Assembly: GCA_963783145.1 (NCBI GenBank)
Contig: CAWAMM010000001.1
Span: 372,001 to 436,000 of the forward strand
Direction of reading: 5' to 3'
DNA length: 64,000 nucleotides
DNA from: DATGKG01 sp963783145
GTDB taxonomy: Bacteria > Desulfobacterota > Binatia > Binatales > Binataceae
The translations under genes and the position numbers were made by a program. Every line of letters begins with the position of its first letter. The first letter of the stretch is position 1. The notes below the pieces were generated by a model, which was not told where the DNA came from, did no database searches, and was given only the letters and a program-made list of their open reading frames with translations. Of the stretch, positions 33,417 through 41,958 are shown piece after piece.

Positions 33417-33952
33417 TGGGCCCTCCGGTTGATGTAGCCGACTTCCTCGAGGCGTCCGATGAGCTTGCCCAGGCTATGTTCGACGGTTTCGGTGGAACTA
33501 TCGAGTACCAGGTCAGGATTAACCGGCGGTTCATAAGGATCGGAAATTCCGGTGAAGTTCTTGATCTCGCCGGCCAGCGCTTTCTTATAGAGGCCTTTCA
33601 CATCGCGTTCGGTGAGCTTCTCGATGGTGCAGTGCATGTACACCTCGAAGAAGCGCTCGTGCAGCGAGCGCAGTTCATCGCGGACGTCACGGTACGGAGA
33701 TATCGCGGCAGAGATCGCGATGACGCCGTTGCGCGAGAGCAACCGCGCGACATAGCCGATGCGGCGGATGTTGGTGTCGCGGTCTTCCTTGGAAAAGCCA
33801 AGGCCCTTGGAGAGATGGGTGCGGATTTCGTCGCCGTCGAGAACCTCGACGCGATGACCTCGCGCGCGCAGCTCGTCGGCGAGGTGATTGGCGAGCGTCG
33901 ATTTACCAGCGCCTGACATTCCCGTGAACCAGAGGGTGAAGCCCTTGTTCAT
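33413..33952 (-). CDS. cysC: Adenylylsulfate kinase
   Basis: The start MNKGFTLWFTGMSGAGKSTLANHLADELR (position 33952) gives 179 residues, the family norm; a much longer upstream frame is not credible. The P-loop is TGMSGAGKS. DGDEIRTHLSKGLGFSKEDRDTNIRRIGYVARLLSRNGVIAISAAISPYRDVRDELR covers the APS-binding and lid regions. It phosphorylates APS to PAPS. It overlaps sat by 4 bases and precedes it on the minus strand. No PAPS reductase is nearby, and the only sulfite reductase sequence in the window is a broken remnant. Confidence 0.96.
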   Translation of the reverse strand: MNKGFTLWFTGMSGAGKSTLANHLADELRARGHRVEVLDGDEIRTHLSKGLGFSKEDRDTNIRRIGYVARLLSRNGVIAISAAISPYRDVRDELRSLHERFFEVYMHCTIEKLTERDVKGLYKKALAGEIKNFTGISDPYEPPVNPDLVLDSSTETVEHSLGKLIGRLEEVGYINRRAQ

Positions 33953-33975
33953 GATAGTTGATACACTACTCCAGA

Positions 33976-34004
33976 ATAATAGATTACTTCGCGAGCATTG
34001 TAAG
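33976..34004 (-). promoter_or_regulatory. Promoter of cysC-sat
   Basis: On the minus strand CTTACA (33999-34004) and TATTAT (33976-33981) are 17 bases apart. The -10 box lies 23 bases before the cysC ATG. Confidence 0.5.
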
Positions 34005-34050
34005 TTACTTAATCCCGCCAAATGACACAAGCCCATCCACATTAGCGATG

Positions 34051-34497
34051 CTACCCCAATGCCTCCCGATGATACGCCACATACAGCGCCGTGCCGATGG
34101 AGCCCGTAAGTGCCACGAAGAGATAAAACATAATAAAGCGCACCGTAGGAGGTGGCAGCTGATGCAATGACCAGAACAACACCAGATTTACCGGCACATA
34201 GAACGCGTACACCACCGATAATGGCACGACCCACCGCGCCATTTTCCATATCCCGTATGCGTAGGTCAGCAGGAACACGCCAAATAGCGGCCCCAGCGTC
34301 ATCGTCGCGAGCTTCCGCGTGAACTTATGCCCGAGGATCACGATTCCCCCCACCGCCGGATTGCCCGCATGTTGCAACACCTTGGTGAAGTCCGAAATCG
34401 CGAGCACCACCAACAGCACCGCCATCACGGTGAGGAAGATGCCGCGTGGTTTTGATGCGGAATTGTACGATTCGACCGGGCTCATGCCGACCTCCAT
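34051..34497 (-). CDS. Four-helix integral membrane protein
   Basis: A 148-residue protein with four strongly hydrophobic helices (GIFLTVMAVLLVVLAISDF, LATMTLGPLFGVFLLTYAYG, WVVPLSVVYAFYVPVNLVLF, FIMFYLFVALTGSIGTALYVA). The first MEVGMSPVES offers two starts 12 bases apart. No function is recognised. The cysC promoter lies just past its end, and the P450 leader starts on the opposite strand near its start. Confidence 0.65.
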   Translation of the reverse strand: MEVGMSPVESYNSASKPRGIFLTVMAVLLVVLAISDFTKVLQHAGNPAVGGIVILGHKFTRKLATMTLGPLFGVFLLTYAYGIWKMARWVVPLSVVYAFYVPVNLVLFWSLHQLPPPTVRFIMFYLFVALTGSIGTALYVAYHREALG

Positions 34498-34569
34498 GCT
34501 ACGCGAACTGCCGTCTTCGAAGTATCACACGCAGGTAACATCGCGAAGCGCCGCGCCCTATGCTTTCAA

Positions 34570-34585
34570 CCTAACGTCTGTTAGG
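34570..34585. promoter_or_regulatory. Palindromic operator upstream of the P450
   Basis: CCTAAC-GTCT-GTTAGG is a perfect 6-base inverted repeat with a 4-base centre, 33 bases ahead of the P450 start. The core CTAACG-NN-YGTTAG recurs at 36303, after the sulfite reductase remnant. The pattern suits a TetR-family repressor; no regulator gene is nearby. Confidence 0.55.
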
Positions 34586-34618
34586 ATTGGTGCCAGGTCG
34601 ATCGGCGAGGTGAGTATC

Positions 34619-35875
34619 ATGGCTGGAGCGGCAATTCCCCAGGCGTCCCCCCAGGCTTCCCAGGGTTCCCAAACTTCCAATGACTTCTATTTCAATCCGA
34701 TCGATCCCGCGTTTCGCGACAATCCCTATCCGCATTATCCGGCGCTGCTGTCCGGCGCGCCGCGCAAGTTCAATGTCTTCATTCCGACCACGCTGGTCGC
34801 CCGCTATGCCGATTGCCTCGCGGTGCTGCGCGACCCGGAGCATTTCTCGAGCCGCCCGCCCGCGATGCTGGCGCAACTGCGCGCCGAGTTCGGCCCCTTT
34901 GCCGGCGCCACCACGATGCTCGATTCCGATCCGCCCGTGCACACGCGGCTGCGCCGTCTGGTCACTCGCGCTTTTACCTCGCGCCGGGTCAAGGACATCG
35001 AGCCGCGCATCCGCGCGATTGCCGAGGAGCTGCTCGGGCGCATCGCACGCAAGGGCGACTTCGATCTGATGAACGATTTCGCGGGGCCACTGCCGGTCAT
35101 CGTCATCGCGGAGATGCTTGGGGTGCCGGCCGAGGAGCATACGCAGTTCAAGACCTGGTCCAATCAGATCATTGAAGGAGGCCGCGGATCATTCCGCGGC
35201 GTCGCTCCGGGCGAGCAGGTCAAGAGCACTTCACAGGAGCTGCGCGCTTACCTGGCCGACCAGATCGAGCGGCGCCGGCGCGCGCCCGGCGAGGATCTCA
35301 TCACCGCGCTGGTGCAGGCCCATGATGAAGGCGGCGCGCTCGCCGCCGACGAGTTGCTCGCGTTCGTGGTGCTGTTGCTGCTGGCCGGCAACGAGACCAC
35401 CACCAACCTCATCGGCAATGGAACGCTCGCGCTGATGCGCCATCCTGATCAGCTTTCACGCCTGCGCGGCGACCTCTCGCTGATCCCGACCGCTATCGAT
35501 GAGATGCTGCGCTTCGACAGCCCGGTGCAATCGACGGTGCGAACCTGCGCGGTCGCGGCCAACGTCGGCGGCACCGAGGTAGCGGTCGGCGAGCTACTGT
35601 TCGTGATCCTCGCGGCGGCAAATCATGATCCGCGGCAATTCGAGAATCCCGATACCTTCGATGTCGCACGCACCCCCAACGATCATCTCGCATTCGGCGA
35701 GGGCATTCATTTCTGCCTGGGCGCGAACCTGGCGCGGATGGAAGGTGCGATCGCGATCTCCTCGATGCTGGAGCGCCTTCCGAACCTCCGCCTCGCGACT
35801 CCCGATGCGCCCCCGCAGTACCGCGGCTCCTATCTCCTGCGCGGCTTGAAGGCGCTCCCGATGACAGTCAGTTGA
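34619..35875 (+). CDS. Bacterial cytochrome P450
   Basis: The ATG at 34619 with GAGGTGA upstream gives a 418-residue P450; a much longer frame to 34319 lies in promoter sequence. Signature regions: I-helix LLLLAGNETTTN, the ExxR stretch AIDEMLRFDSPVQ, and the haem loop FGEGIHFCLGANLARME with the Cys ligand. HTRLRRLVTRAFTSRRV and DLMNDFAGPLPVIVIAEMLGVP also fit. The closest family is the bacterial CYP class that hydroxylates steroids, terpenes or fatty acids, but the substrate is unknown. The gene is followed at once by sulfite reductase remnant DNA. Confidence 0.93.
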   Translation: MAGAAIPQASPQASQGSQTSNDFYFNPIDPAFRDNPYPHYPALLSGAPRKFNVFIPTTLVARYADCLAVLRDPEHFSSRPPAMLAQLRAEFGPFAGATTMLDSDPPVHTRLRRLVTRAFTSRRVKDIEPRIRAIAEELLGRIARKGDFDLMNDFAGPLPVIVIAEMLGVPAEEHTQFKTWSNQIIEGGRGSFRGVAPGEQVKSTSQELRAYLADQIERRRRAPGEDLITALVQAHDEGGALAADELLAFVVLLLLAGNETTTNLIGNGTLALMRHPDQLSRLRGDLSLIPTAIDEMLRFDSPVQSTVRTCAVAANVGGTEVAVGELLFVILAAANHDPRQFENPDTFDVARTPNDHLAFGEGIHFCLGANLARMEGAIAISSMLERLPNLRLATPDAPPQYRGSYLLRGLKALPMTVS

Positions 35876-35887
35876 GCTGACAGACAT

Positions 35888-36268
35888 TTGATCGGATGGC
35901 AGAGTCCGGTCGCCAACCATTTTCAAGATCTCGACCACCTCGCGGAACTCGAGCGCCCGGGCCTCGGCACGGTCGACGTGATGGTCAGGATCGCCGGATG
36001 CCCCAATGGATGCTCGCGTCCCTCGACCGCCGAAATCGGCATCGTGGGCTATGGCAAGAACGACTACGTGTTGATGGTCGGCGACTCTCGCAATGCCAGC
36101 CGCCTCGCGCGTGCTTTACCCGCGCCTCGGCGAAGATGAACTGATTGCGTCACTCCGCGGTCTCGTGCGCGGAATCCGCGATGGCAATCCTCGAGGCCTC
36201 CCCGCCGGCGAATCCTCCACCACACCACCGACGCGGAATTGAAATCGCTCACGGCACTCGTCGACTAA
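35888..36268 (+). pseudogene. Remnant of siroheme sulfite/nitrite reductase, C-terminal end
   Basis: The first frame reads NHFQDLDHLAELERPGLGTV, then VRIAGCPNGCSRPSTAEIGIVGYG and KNDYVLMVGDSRNASRLARAL. This matches the end of haemoprotein sulfite reductases, including the C-P-N-G-C cluster ligands. A shift near 36110 continues as LYPRLGEDELIASLRGLVRG and IRDGNPRGLPAGE, and a second shift near 36225 gives LHHTTDAELKSLTALVD with a stop at 36266-36268. The N-terminal two thirds are absent. It is therefore a decayed gene, cut off by the sequence that carries the P450. Confidence 0.85.
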
Positions 36269-36302
36269 ATCGCGAAAACGCTCCCGGGCGCGACCTTCAA
36301 GG

Positions 36303-36316
36303 CTAACGACCGTTAG
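36303..36316. promoter_or_regulatory. Second CTAACG palindrome
   Basis: CTAACG-AC-CGTTAG is a perfect 6-base inverted repeat with a 2-base centre, closely matching the palindrome ahead of the P450. It sits 35 bases past the sulfite reductase remnant; no gene start is close, so it may be an orphaned operator. Confidence 0.45.
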
Positions 36317-36535
36317 GTTCAAAAGCCGATCAAACTAGTTGCAGGTAAGGAGAGAAGGTATTCCCGTACTTCTCCCCCTCAGGCGATGGGCAGGGCTGTC
36401 TCGCTGGTCTCGCCTATGTTCCACCGTGGCCGCATCAGGCCGGACATCAGTTGGATAGCGCCTCGCTGAAACCGCTTGAACCGGTCGCATACAAAACTAA
36501 GCGGATCCGACTGCTGTTATCCCTCTTGAATCATG

Positions 36536-36949
36536 TCAAGGGAGGTCTAGCCGAGGGTATACGCGAACGTCAACGCCATTCGCGCGAGCTACGCTGACCT
36601 CGCGATCACTTATGAGACGGCTATCGATATTGAGTACTTGGAGACTGCTCGGCAGAGCAGGCAGCGTTGTTATGTTGGAATCCCGAATGTTCAGCGCCTT
36701 CAGACGGGTCGGCAGCTCAGGCAGCGTCGTTATCCTACAACCAGAAATGTTCAGCGTCTTCAGACAGCTCGGTAGCGCAGGCAGCGTCGTTATGTTGGAG
36801 CCCTGAATGTACAGCTCCTTCAGACAGGTCGGTAGCGCAGGCAGCGCCGTTATCCTGGAACCAGAAGCGTTCAGCGTCTGCAGAGTGCTCGGCAGCGCGG
36901 GCAGCGTCGTGATTATGGAGCGCGAGCCACGAAGAAGGCCCGTCTCCAT
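36536..36949 (-). CDS. Second half of the LRR protein, out of frame with the first
   Basis: 137 residues of leucine-rich repeats, five copies of about 20 residues in the pattern ITTLPALPxxLxxLNxxxS, ending ISDREVSVARANGVDVRVYPRLDLP. It continues the repeat array of the upstream STAND-type NTPase gene, shifted by one frame. An ATG at 36949 overlaps the end of the first frame by 37 bases, so either a separate small LRR protein is made by reinitiation or this is the detached C-terminus of a broken gene. The second is more likely. Confidence 0.6.
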   Translation of the reverse strand: METGLLRGSRSIITTLPALPSTLQTLNASGSRITALPALPTCLKELYIQGSNITTLPALPSCLKTLNISGCRITTLPELPTRLKALNIRDSNITTLPALPSSLQVLNIDSRLISDREVSVARANGVDVRVYPRLDLP

Positions 36950-37260
36950 CCCGAACCAGAAACGTTCAGCGCCTCCAGACTGCTCGGCAGCTCGGGCAGC
37001 GTCGTTATCCTGGAACCAGAAATGTTCAGCTCCTTCAGACGGGTCGGCAGCGCAGGCAGGGTCGTTATCCTGGAACCAGAAGCGTTCAGCGTCTGCAGAG
37101 TGCTCGGCAGCGCAGGCAGCGTCGCTATCTCGGAACCAGAAATGTTCAGCGTTTGCAGAGTGCTTGGCAGCGCGGGCAGCGTCGTGATTTTGGAGCCAGA
37201 AACGTTCAGCGCGTGCAGACTGCTCGGCAGCGTGGGTAGTGTCGTGACATTACTATGGGA
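36600..37260. repeat. 60-base tandem repeats encoding leucine-rich repeats
   Basis: About ten direct copies of a 60-base unit, seen on the plus strand as variants of CAGACTGCTCGGCAGC and GTCGTTATCCTGGAACCAGA. Adjacent copies are nearly identical in places, which suggests recent duplication and gene-conversion-like drift. Repeats like this can also mis-assemble. Confidence 0.85.
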
Positions 37261-38841
37261 AAGGTCGAGGTCACTTATTCTAACCTCATTCAGGTCAGGT
37301 AGCGCGGACGCGTAGGTTCTGTCATCAGATATTGGAGAGAAAGTCGCTATTAGGAGGTTATTAGGTCCGTCAATCGTAACCGCAATTTCCATTCCTCTGA
37401 GGTTTGAATAAGCGCGCTCTTCCGCATATCCCGGCAGCCAAATGATCAGGCCTGATAAAATCAAGATTAACAGAATCGGTGCCGAGAGCATCGCCAACCT
37501 TGGCCATGGACTGGGCCGCAAGCGGCCCAACAATATTGCGAGTTGGCGAGCCACGAAATCGTGGCTGATTTCCCAAAGTTCCTGTGGGGCATCGAGCTTA
37601 CGGACGAGCCCTTTTTGAGCCAGAAGAGTGAGGCAAACCAACACGTCGTGATTATTTAGATTCAATAGAGACGCGAGTTCACCAACGGTGCGCGGTTCTT
37701 TAGTATTTGCATCACTGATCATTTCTCCGATCACAGCAGGAGCGATCTCTTTGATTTCGGACTGCGCAACTGCCCGCTGCATATAGTCTTGGACAAGTTT
37801 TTCGGGTTTGGCCGTCACTTGAAGGTCGAGATCCTGAAGCGCCAATCCGAGCATATTTAACGTGATCGGTCGAAACCGCGCGGGCACATCGTCGAGTGCT
37901 TCTGCGCCAGCTAAAAGTCGATCGACTAGTTCCGCTCCAGGCTCTTTATCGAGAGCCTTTTCCAGAAATTTGCGGGCCGCACCTCGTTTGAAGGCATCGA
38001 TTTCATAAAATGTGTGGTTGGGAACGAGTTCCCCAATTTTCATTACCACCACGTCATTCATGTAGTCGCGACGGAAAGAAAAAAGAAGGATTACTCCAGG
38101 CGGAGGAGAGAGCTGTAATTCTCGGACACGGTCTACAAACCTTTCGCGCTCCGCGGCTGGCGTCCGATCCTGCAGAATCGCAAACTCCTCGAACTGGTCG
38201 CAGACGATCAGAAGATGGGTTCCTCTGCGACGAGGCGTGTTCAGAGCCGCTTCAAGCGGTGGAAGTGGGTCGGAAAAGGTTCGCACCAATTGCGTCCGCC
38301 ACCCGTCTTCGATGAGTTTTGGGAGGACGTAACCCTCCAGTATGGAGCTTTTACCGCAGCCAGAGACTCCCGAAAGGTATAAGACTGGATGGGTTGAGTC
38401 TCTGATCCATTCCAACACTTCGACGTGGGCGTTGTCATCGCGCCGGAATTCATTCGCCGTCGCAGCGACGTAGGGATCGAGTCGAAAGTACTTTCGCGGA
38501 ATCTCCGTATAATCCGGTAGTGAAAGCGCATCTCGCCGCTTTTGGCGATATAGTCGCCACGCCTGCGGAACAGTACCGAAACAAAGGATATACAAGATAG
38601 AGCATGTGACGATCACTAGTGCCAGTCGTGGATGATTGTTGTAGTAGCGGTCGTACCAAGTGAAGATTGCTACCGTCGCCGCCAACAAGGATCCTATCTG
38701 CAATAACAACATTCGAGACTGCAGAAGTGTCATACCTAGCCATGTTTGGGTGACTGTGCCGACCCTCCGGCTCTGCGAGCTTGGTGTTTTTCGGGTTTCG
38801 GATCGAGGCCGTCGATGTGATTCAGGCAACGCGTCGTTCAT
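36913..38841 (-). CDS. Membrane STAND-type NTPase with bacterial LRR array (truncated by frameshift)
   Basis: The ATG at 38841 (MNDALPESHRR) has GGGGAAA 7 bases upstream, better than a TTG at 38901. Two membrane helices near residues 38-62 and 73-92 precede a P-loop NTPase: Walker A SGVSGCGKSSILEG near 158, Walker B LLIVCDQFEEF near 210, and a winged-helix-like region. This resembles nSTAND-type NTPases. A third membrane helix lies at about 450-472 (SAPILLILILSGLIIWLPG). The C-terminus has five 20-residue LRRs of the LPxLPxxLxxLN type, then reads SGSGWRRAFFVARAP and stops. A 29-base insertion-like stretch breaks the array; the repeats resume in another frame. An NLR-like sensor or defence role is possible but unproven. 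Confidence 0.7.
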   Translation of the reverse strand: MNDALPESHRRPRSETRKTPSSQSRRVGTVTQTWLGMTLLQSRMLLLQIGSLLAATVAIFTWYDRYYNNHPRLALVIVTCSILYILCFGTVPQAWRLYRQKRRDALSLPDYTEIPRKYFRLDPYVAATANEFRRDDNAHVEVLEWIRDSTHPVLYLSGVSGCGKSSILEGYVLPKLIEDGWRTQLVRTFSDPLPPLEAALNTPRRRGTHLLIVCDQFEEFAILQDRTPAAERERFVDRVRELQLSPPPGVILLFSFRRDYMNDVVVMKIGELVPNHTFYEIDAFKRGAARKFLEKALDKEPGAELVDRLLAGAEALDDVPARFRPITLNMLGLALQDLDLQVTAKPEKLVQDYMQRAVAQSEIKEIAPAVIGEMISDANTKEPRTVGELASLLNLNNHDVLVCLTLLAQKGLVRKLDAPQELWEISHDFVARQLAILLGRLRPSPWPRLAMLSAPILLILILSGLIIWLPGYAEERAYSNLRGMEIAVTIDGPNNLLIATFSPISDDRTYASALPDLNEVRISDLDLSHSNVTTLPTLPSSLHALNVSGSKITTLPALPSTLQTLNISGSEIATLPALPSTLQTLNASGSRITTLPALPTRLKELNISGSRITTLPELPSSLEALNVSGSGWRRAFFVARAP

Positions 38842-38901
38842 AGCAAATTTCCCCACATTGCGATCAATGCACCGAAAAACAACGTCTCCGAATCGACGCA
38901 A

Positions 38902-39447
38902 AACCGCAAGTCAACCAATCCCAATTACTGAGCCAGCAGCTCGAAGCGCAAAAGTTAAAGTCTGATGATCATTGTTCACCTTCAGCAAGTCATACGCAGG
39001 CTGTTGAAAAAGTCTTCCGGCCGACTGCTCCCTCTCTCTCCCGGACCTCACCCGACGCAGTAGCGCCGCCCTCTCCTTCGTCATTCTGAAGCGAGCCGCA
39101 GGCGAAACTGAAGAACCTCGGAAGCGCAGGTCGAACCAAATTTCACTTCAGCATTCGCATGGTGCCGATGCCTCTGCATTGGCGGCATTCCACGTTACGC
39201 GTTTGCGTGCTGAAGTGGCGCTCGGACCTCACCCGGCGCGGTAGCGCCACCCTCTCCCTGCTGGAGAAAGATTATGAAGGACGACAACTCCAGTAGAATG
39301 CGGCGGGTTTTAGGATTCAGGGTGTTGAAAAGGAAATCATCGCGCGTGCTTCAAGGTCTTTTCAACACTCTGCCAAGGGAATTGAAAACGTTCTTGATGA
39401 CAGCAAGTCGAGGTATCAAAAAAGTGAGATTTTGCGAATAACAAGGT
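38902..39447. repeat. Gene-free repeat block, MITE-like
   Basis: No coding gene seen. CTGTTGAAAAAGTCTT at 39001 is mirrored by GGTCTTTTCAACAC ending at 39368, giving imperfect terminal inverted repeats for a segment of about 368 bases. Inside, a 35-base direct repeat beginning CGGACCTCACCCG occurs at 39042 and 39223, and a hairpin GTGTTGAAAAG/CTTTTCAACAC spans 39322-39368. The segment resembles a miniature inverted-repeat element or the two ends of a lost IS. Confidence 0.5.
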
Positions 39448-40006
39448 TCATAAGATTCGAGCTGAAAATTGAACGGTGCTGTCGCACCATATATCATCCG
39501 GTGAAATCGACCCACTTGGGTTAGGTGTAAAGGTACAGCCGGCCCTGGGCGAAACATGTGGAAACCAACTCTGAACAGACGTATGCATCAGTTGGTTCCG
39601 GCCGGTCGGCCACACTAAAGGGATGCGCCAATTTGTCCATGCCCGACTGCAAAATCGGAACCGCTCTTTGAGGATTTTCCTGGATAAAGGAGGACCGCGC
39701 CACCACCACACGACCATTGTATATGGTGCGGTTGCCACTGTAGTCAGAAAGATACTTTGAGAGCGGGACCAACCGTACTCCCATTTCCTCCACGCTCTCG
39801 AGCAGGAGGACGCGGCTGATGCTGTTCACGACAAAAATGATCCCGCAATGGCTAAAGGTAGAATTCGTGAACTCTCTAATCAACCGCGAGATCGGATACT
39901 CGCCCGAGGCAAAAAACAGATCGCCGGATTCCAGACTTGGTCGCAAGGTCCCATAGTCTGTTACTGGTATTCTATCCAATTCGTCAGTGGAGATAGCCCT
40001 GGCCAT
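39448..40006 (-). pseudogene. Frameshifted YiiX/YaeF-type permuted papain-like amidase
   Basis: The first part (MARAISTDELDRIPVTDYGTL, SLESGDLFFASGEYPISRLIREFTNSTFSHCGIIFVV) carries the conserved His of the permuted NlpC/P60 fold (FSHCGI), and DAYVCSELVSTCF carries the Cys nucleophile. The frame then stops early at 39521. One base over, the family's end continues: TPNPSGSISPDDIWCDSTVQ and RIL, stopping at 39448. The join lies near 39545. The catalytic residues precede the lesion but the C-terminal third is out of frame. It sits next to a repeat block, consistent with a decaying region. Confidence 0.75.
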
Positions 40007-40198
40007 GACTTAAGCGCTGCCCTTTCGTTTTGATGGATGTCTGACCGGAAGAAGCTCGCTGTCACCATCGTCCAATACCGACCTTGCCACGAGTCATAGT
40101 GAATATTAACGGCCGTACCGGACAACAGGATTCAAGGACGACAGAATGTAGCATTACTCGTCTTTTCCGACAAGCCGCGACGGCTGCGGCAAACTCCG

Positions 40199-41152
40199 CT
40201 AGCTAGGCCGTCGACTCCTGCCGAAACTCCCGAGGCCACGAGCAGACTGGCGCGCGCGCCGGCGCAGAATTGTCTTCAGCGACCACCAGTATCCATAAAT
40301 GGCCTGCGCCGGAGTCTCGCAGTAAACCATCTTCAGCCGCGGATTGAGGTAGCCGGCCGCGGTAGCGATGTTGCTCGCGACGTGCAGCATCGCATCGCAT
40401 TTCGCCAGCAGAAGGCAATCGATCAGTACCTGCTCGCCAAGCTCCAGGCCTGGCGCGCCCTGCCGATGTACTTCCTTCTCACTCGCCGACCTCGCGCGCC
40501 GCACTCCGGGTTGAAGGATCAAGGACTCGCCAAAAACGCTGCGGAATGCGTCGACTACGGGCTCGAGGTCGGTAGCGAGGAACACGGCCCCAAGCCTTCT
40601 CTTGGGCAGCATTCTGCGCGCGCGTTCGATGAAAACTTCAGGTGAAGGAATAGGATACAAGCATTCCGAGTCATGCGCTGGATGCCGGTAGTGCACGCCC
40701 ACGCAATATCGAGCGGCCATGCCAGACTGATAGATCCGATCGGCGCCTTCGCGAACCGACGGTCGTATTCGAATGTAACGGCGATACAAGCGATGGTAGA
40801 TTCGCCGCCATCGCCGGTTCAGTTTGTACGTCGCATACGCGAAGTTCGAGGTTATGTTCGACGAAGCATAGAAGTTGGTTTCACGGCGCGCAGGCGGAAA
40901 GTATTCAAATGGCAGGGGTTCGAAAAACCGCAACCAGAGATTCTCGTGTTTCTCACTGCCATAAGAGAATTGGGGTACGTCGGCCGTCGCCCGCCAATCC
41001 ACAATCGCCGCACCTATGCCGTCCCGCCCGAGCCGCCAGTAAAGGTTATTGAGGACCAGATTGAGATTTGAAAAAAATCCGGAGTTCCGGTTGCGGATGA
41101 TCAAGGTGAATTGATCCGGCTCTGCGCGCGCGGTCAGCATCCGCAATTTCAC
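40199..41152 (-). CDS. Fucosyltransferase-like glycosyltransferase
   Basis: A 317-residue protein. YCVGVHYRHPAHDSECLYPIPS, GAVFLATDLEPVVDAFRSVFG and LGEQVLIDCLLLAKCDAMLHVASNIATAAGYLNP match the O-fucosyltransferase/NodZ-like fold, where a GVHyRh stretch binds the sugar nucleotide. The N-terminus (TLIIRNRNSGFFSNLNLVLNNLYWRL) also fits. The first codon is GTG; MLTARAEPD is an alternative start. It would modify a cell-surface glycan. No other glycan genes are adjacent. Confidence 0.68.
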   Translation of the reverse strand: MKLRMLTARAEPDQFTLIIRNRNSGFFSNLNLVLNNLYWRLGRDGIGAAIVDWRATADVPQFSYGSEKHENLWLRFFEPLPFEYFPPARRETNFYASSNITSNFAYATYKLNRRWRRIYHRLYRRYIRIRPSVREGADRIYQSGMAARYCVGVHYRHPAHDSECLYPIPSPEVFIERARRMLPKRRLGAVFLATDLEPVVDAFRSVFGESLILQPGVRRARSASEKEVHRQGAPGLELGEQVLIDCLLLAKCDAMLHVASNIATAAGYLNPRLKMVYCETPAQAIYGYWWSLKTILRRRARQSARGLGSFGRSRRPS

Positions 41153-41316
41153 CCCCCGCCTTCCTCGAGCACCTGCATCTGACGAAAATCGCCTTTCAGC
41201 ACATCAGTGTCTAATCACTCGAAGGCGGGTACTTAGACCGCTAGCTTACTTCCCAGAGAGCATCCAGGCTTGCGGCAATGAAGGTGGGAGCGGGAAGTCC
41301 TCCCGTTGGTCGCAAT

Positions 41317-41556
41317 CTAGTACACCATAGGTACCGCGGTCTTCGGGCCGTGGCAGGCCGCGACCTTGTCGACCGTCGAGCCCAGATTTTTTGCGATCGC
41401 ATCATCGGTGACACCCGCCTGCTGTTGATTCTTTACGACGTCACAATCGACCGGCACGTCGGTTGGCGAGAACAGGCTGCATTGTGAGATGGCGCACGCT
41501 AACAGCAGCATTCCTCCCGCGGCGGCAATCCTGACTCTAGTTGGCGATTTCCACAT
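41317..41556 (-). CDS. Small putative lipoprotein
   Basis: A 79-residue protein with a signal segment (RVRIAAAGGMLLLACAISQC); LLAC is a good lipobox. The mature part (PVDCDVVKNQQQAGVTDDAIAKNLGSTVDKVAACHGP) is short and helical, with two further cysteines. No recognised family. Confidence 0.5.
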   Translation of the reverse strand: MWKSPTRVRIAAAGGMLLLACAISQCSLFSPTDVPVDCDVVKNQQQAGVTDDAIAKNLGSTVDKVAACHGPKTAVPMVY

Positions 41557-41755
41557 TTTGGCAATCTCCTCGAGGGGTTAATTGCGCACGTAGATCGTAG
41601 TAGACCTCGCTCCCTCGATGCGAACGAACGACGCAATCGTAGTTCGTGGTTAACCATTGCGTCAAGAACGTCGGTTTAGGCGGCGGATGAACTGCATTGA
41701 CCTCCAATGTTCGTGGTGATAGCTACAGTGCATCCTCTCGAAGGAGGCGCATTCA

Positions 41756-41809
41756 ATGGAAACTGTCATTCACAACCATCCGCAGCGGAATGCGCCTGCC
41801 GTCTCTTAG
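41756..41809 (+). CDS. Possible 17-residue leader or micro-protein
   Basis: METVIHNHPQRNAPAVS with a strong AAGGAGG 8 bases upstream. It is too short to judge by composition. A terminator-like hairpin lies 28 bases after its stop. Confidence 0.3.
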   Translation: METVIHNHPQRNAPAVS

Positions 41810-41837
41810 TCTGATAGTCACCACATCATCACGCTAG

Positions 41838-41867
41838 AGGCCGCGAGCTTTCCGCCCGTGGCCTTTT
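41838..41867 (+). terminator. Terminator-like hairpin after the mini-ORF
   Basis: AGGCC-G-CG (41838-41845) and CG-T-GGCCT (41857-41864) pair with a G-U step; TTTT follows. Confidence 0.5.
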
Positions 41868-41958
41868 CATTTCGCGCGCCGGCGCTGAGCGCTGACGTGA
41901 AACTCAACCCATCAATGGTGAAGGAGAACACCCATGGAAGCCGTTTTTATACATCGAT

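Larger units (their letters stand above)
41557..41933. other. Gene-poor stretch with a short ORF and hairpin
   Basis: About 380 bases. AAGGAGG at 41741 precedes an ATG at 41756 that opens a 17-codon frame (METVIHNHPQRNAPAVS, stop at 41807-41809). A hairpin AGGCCGCG/CGTGGCCT followed by TTTT lies at 41838-41867. The arrangement of ribosome site, mini-ORF and terminator resembles a leader or a small transcript. No downstream amino-acid operon explains it. Confidence 0.45.

Noticed and set aside
36600..37260. Regular repeat array considered as CRISPR
   Set aside because: Units are contiguous 60-base coding repeats without unique spacers, in frame with a leucine-rich repeat protein.
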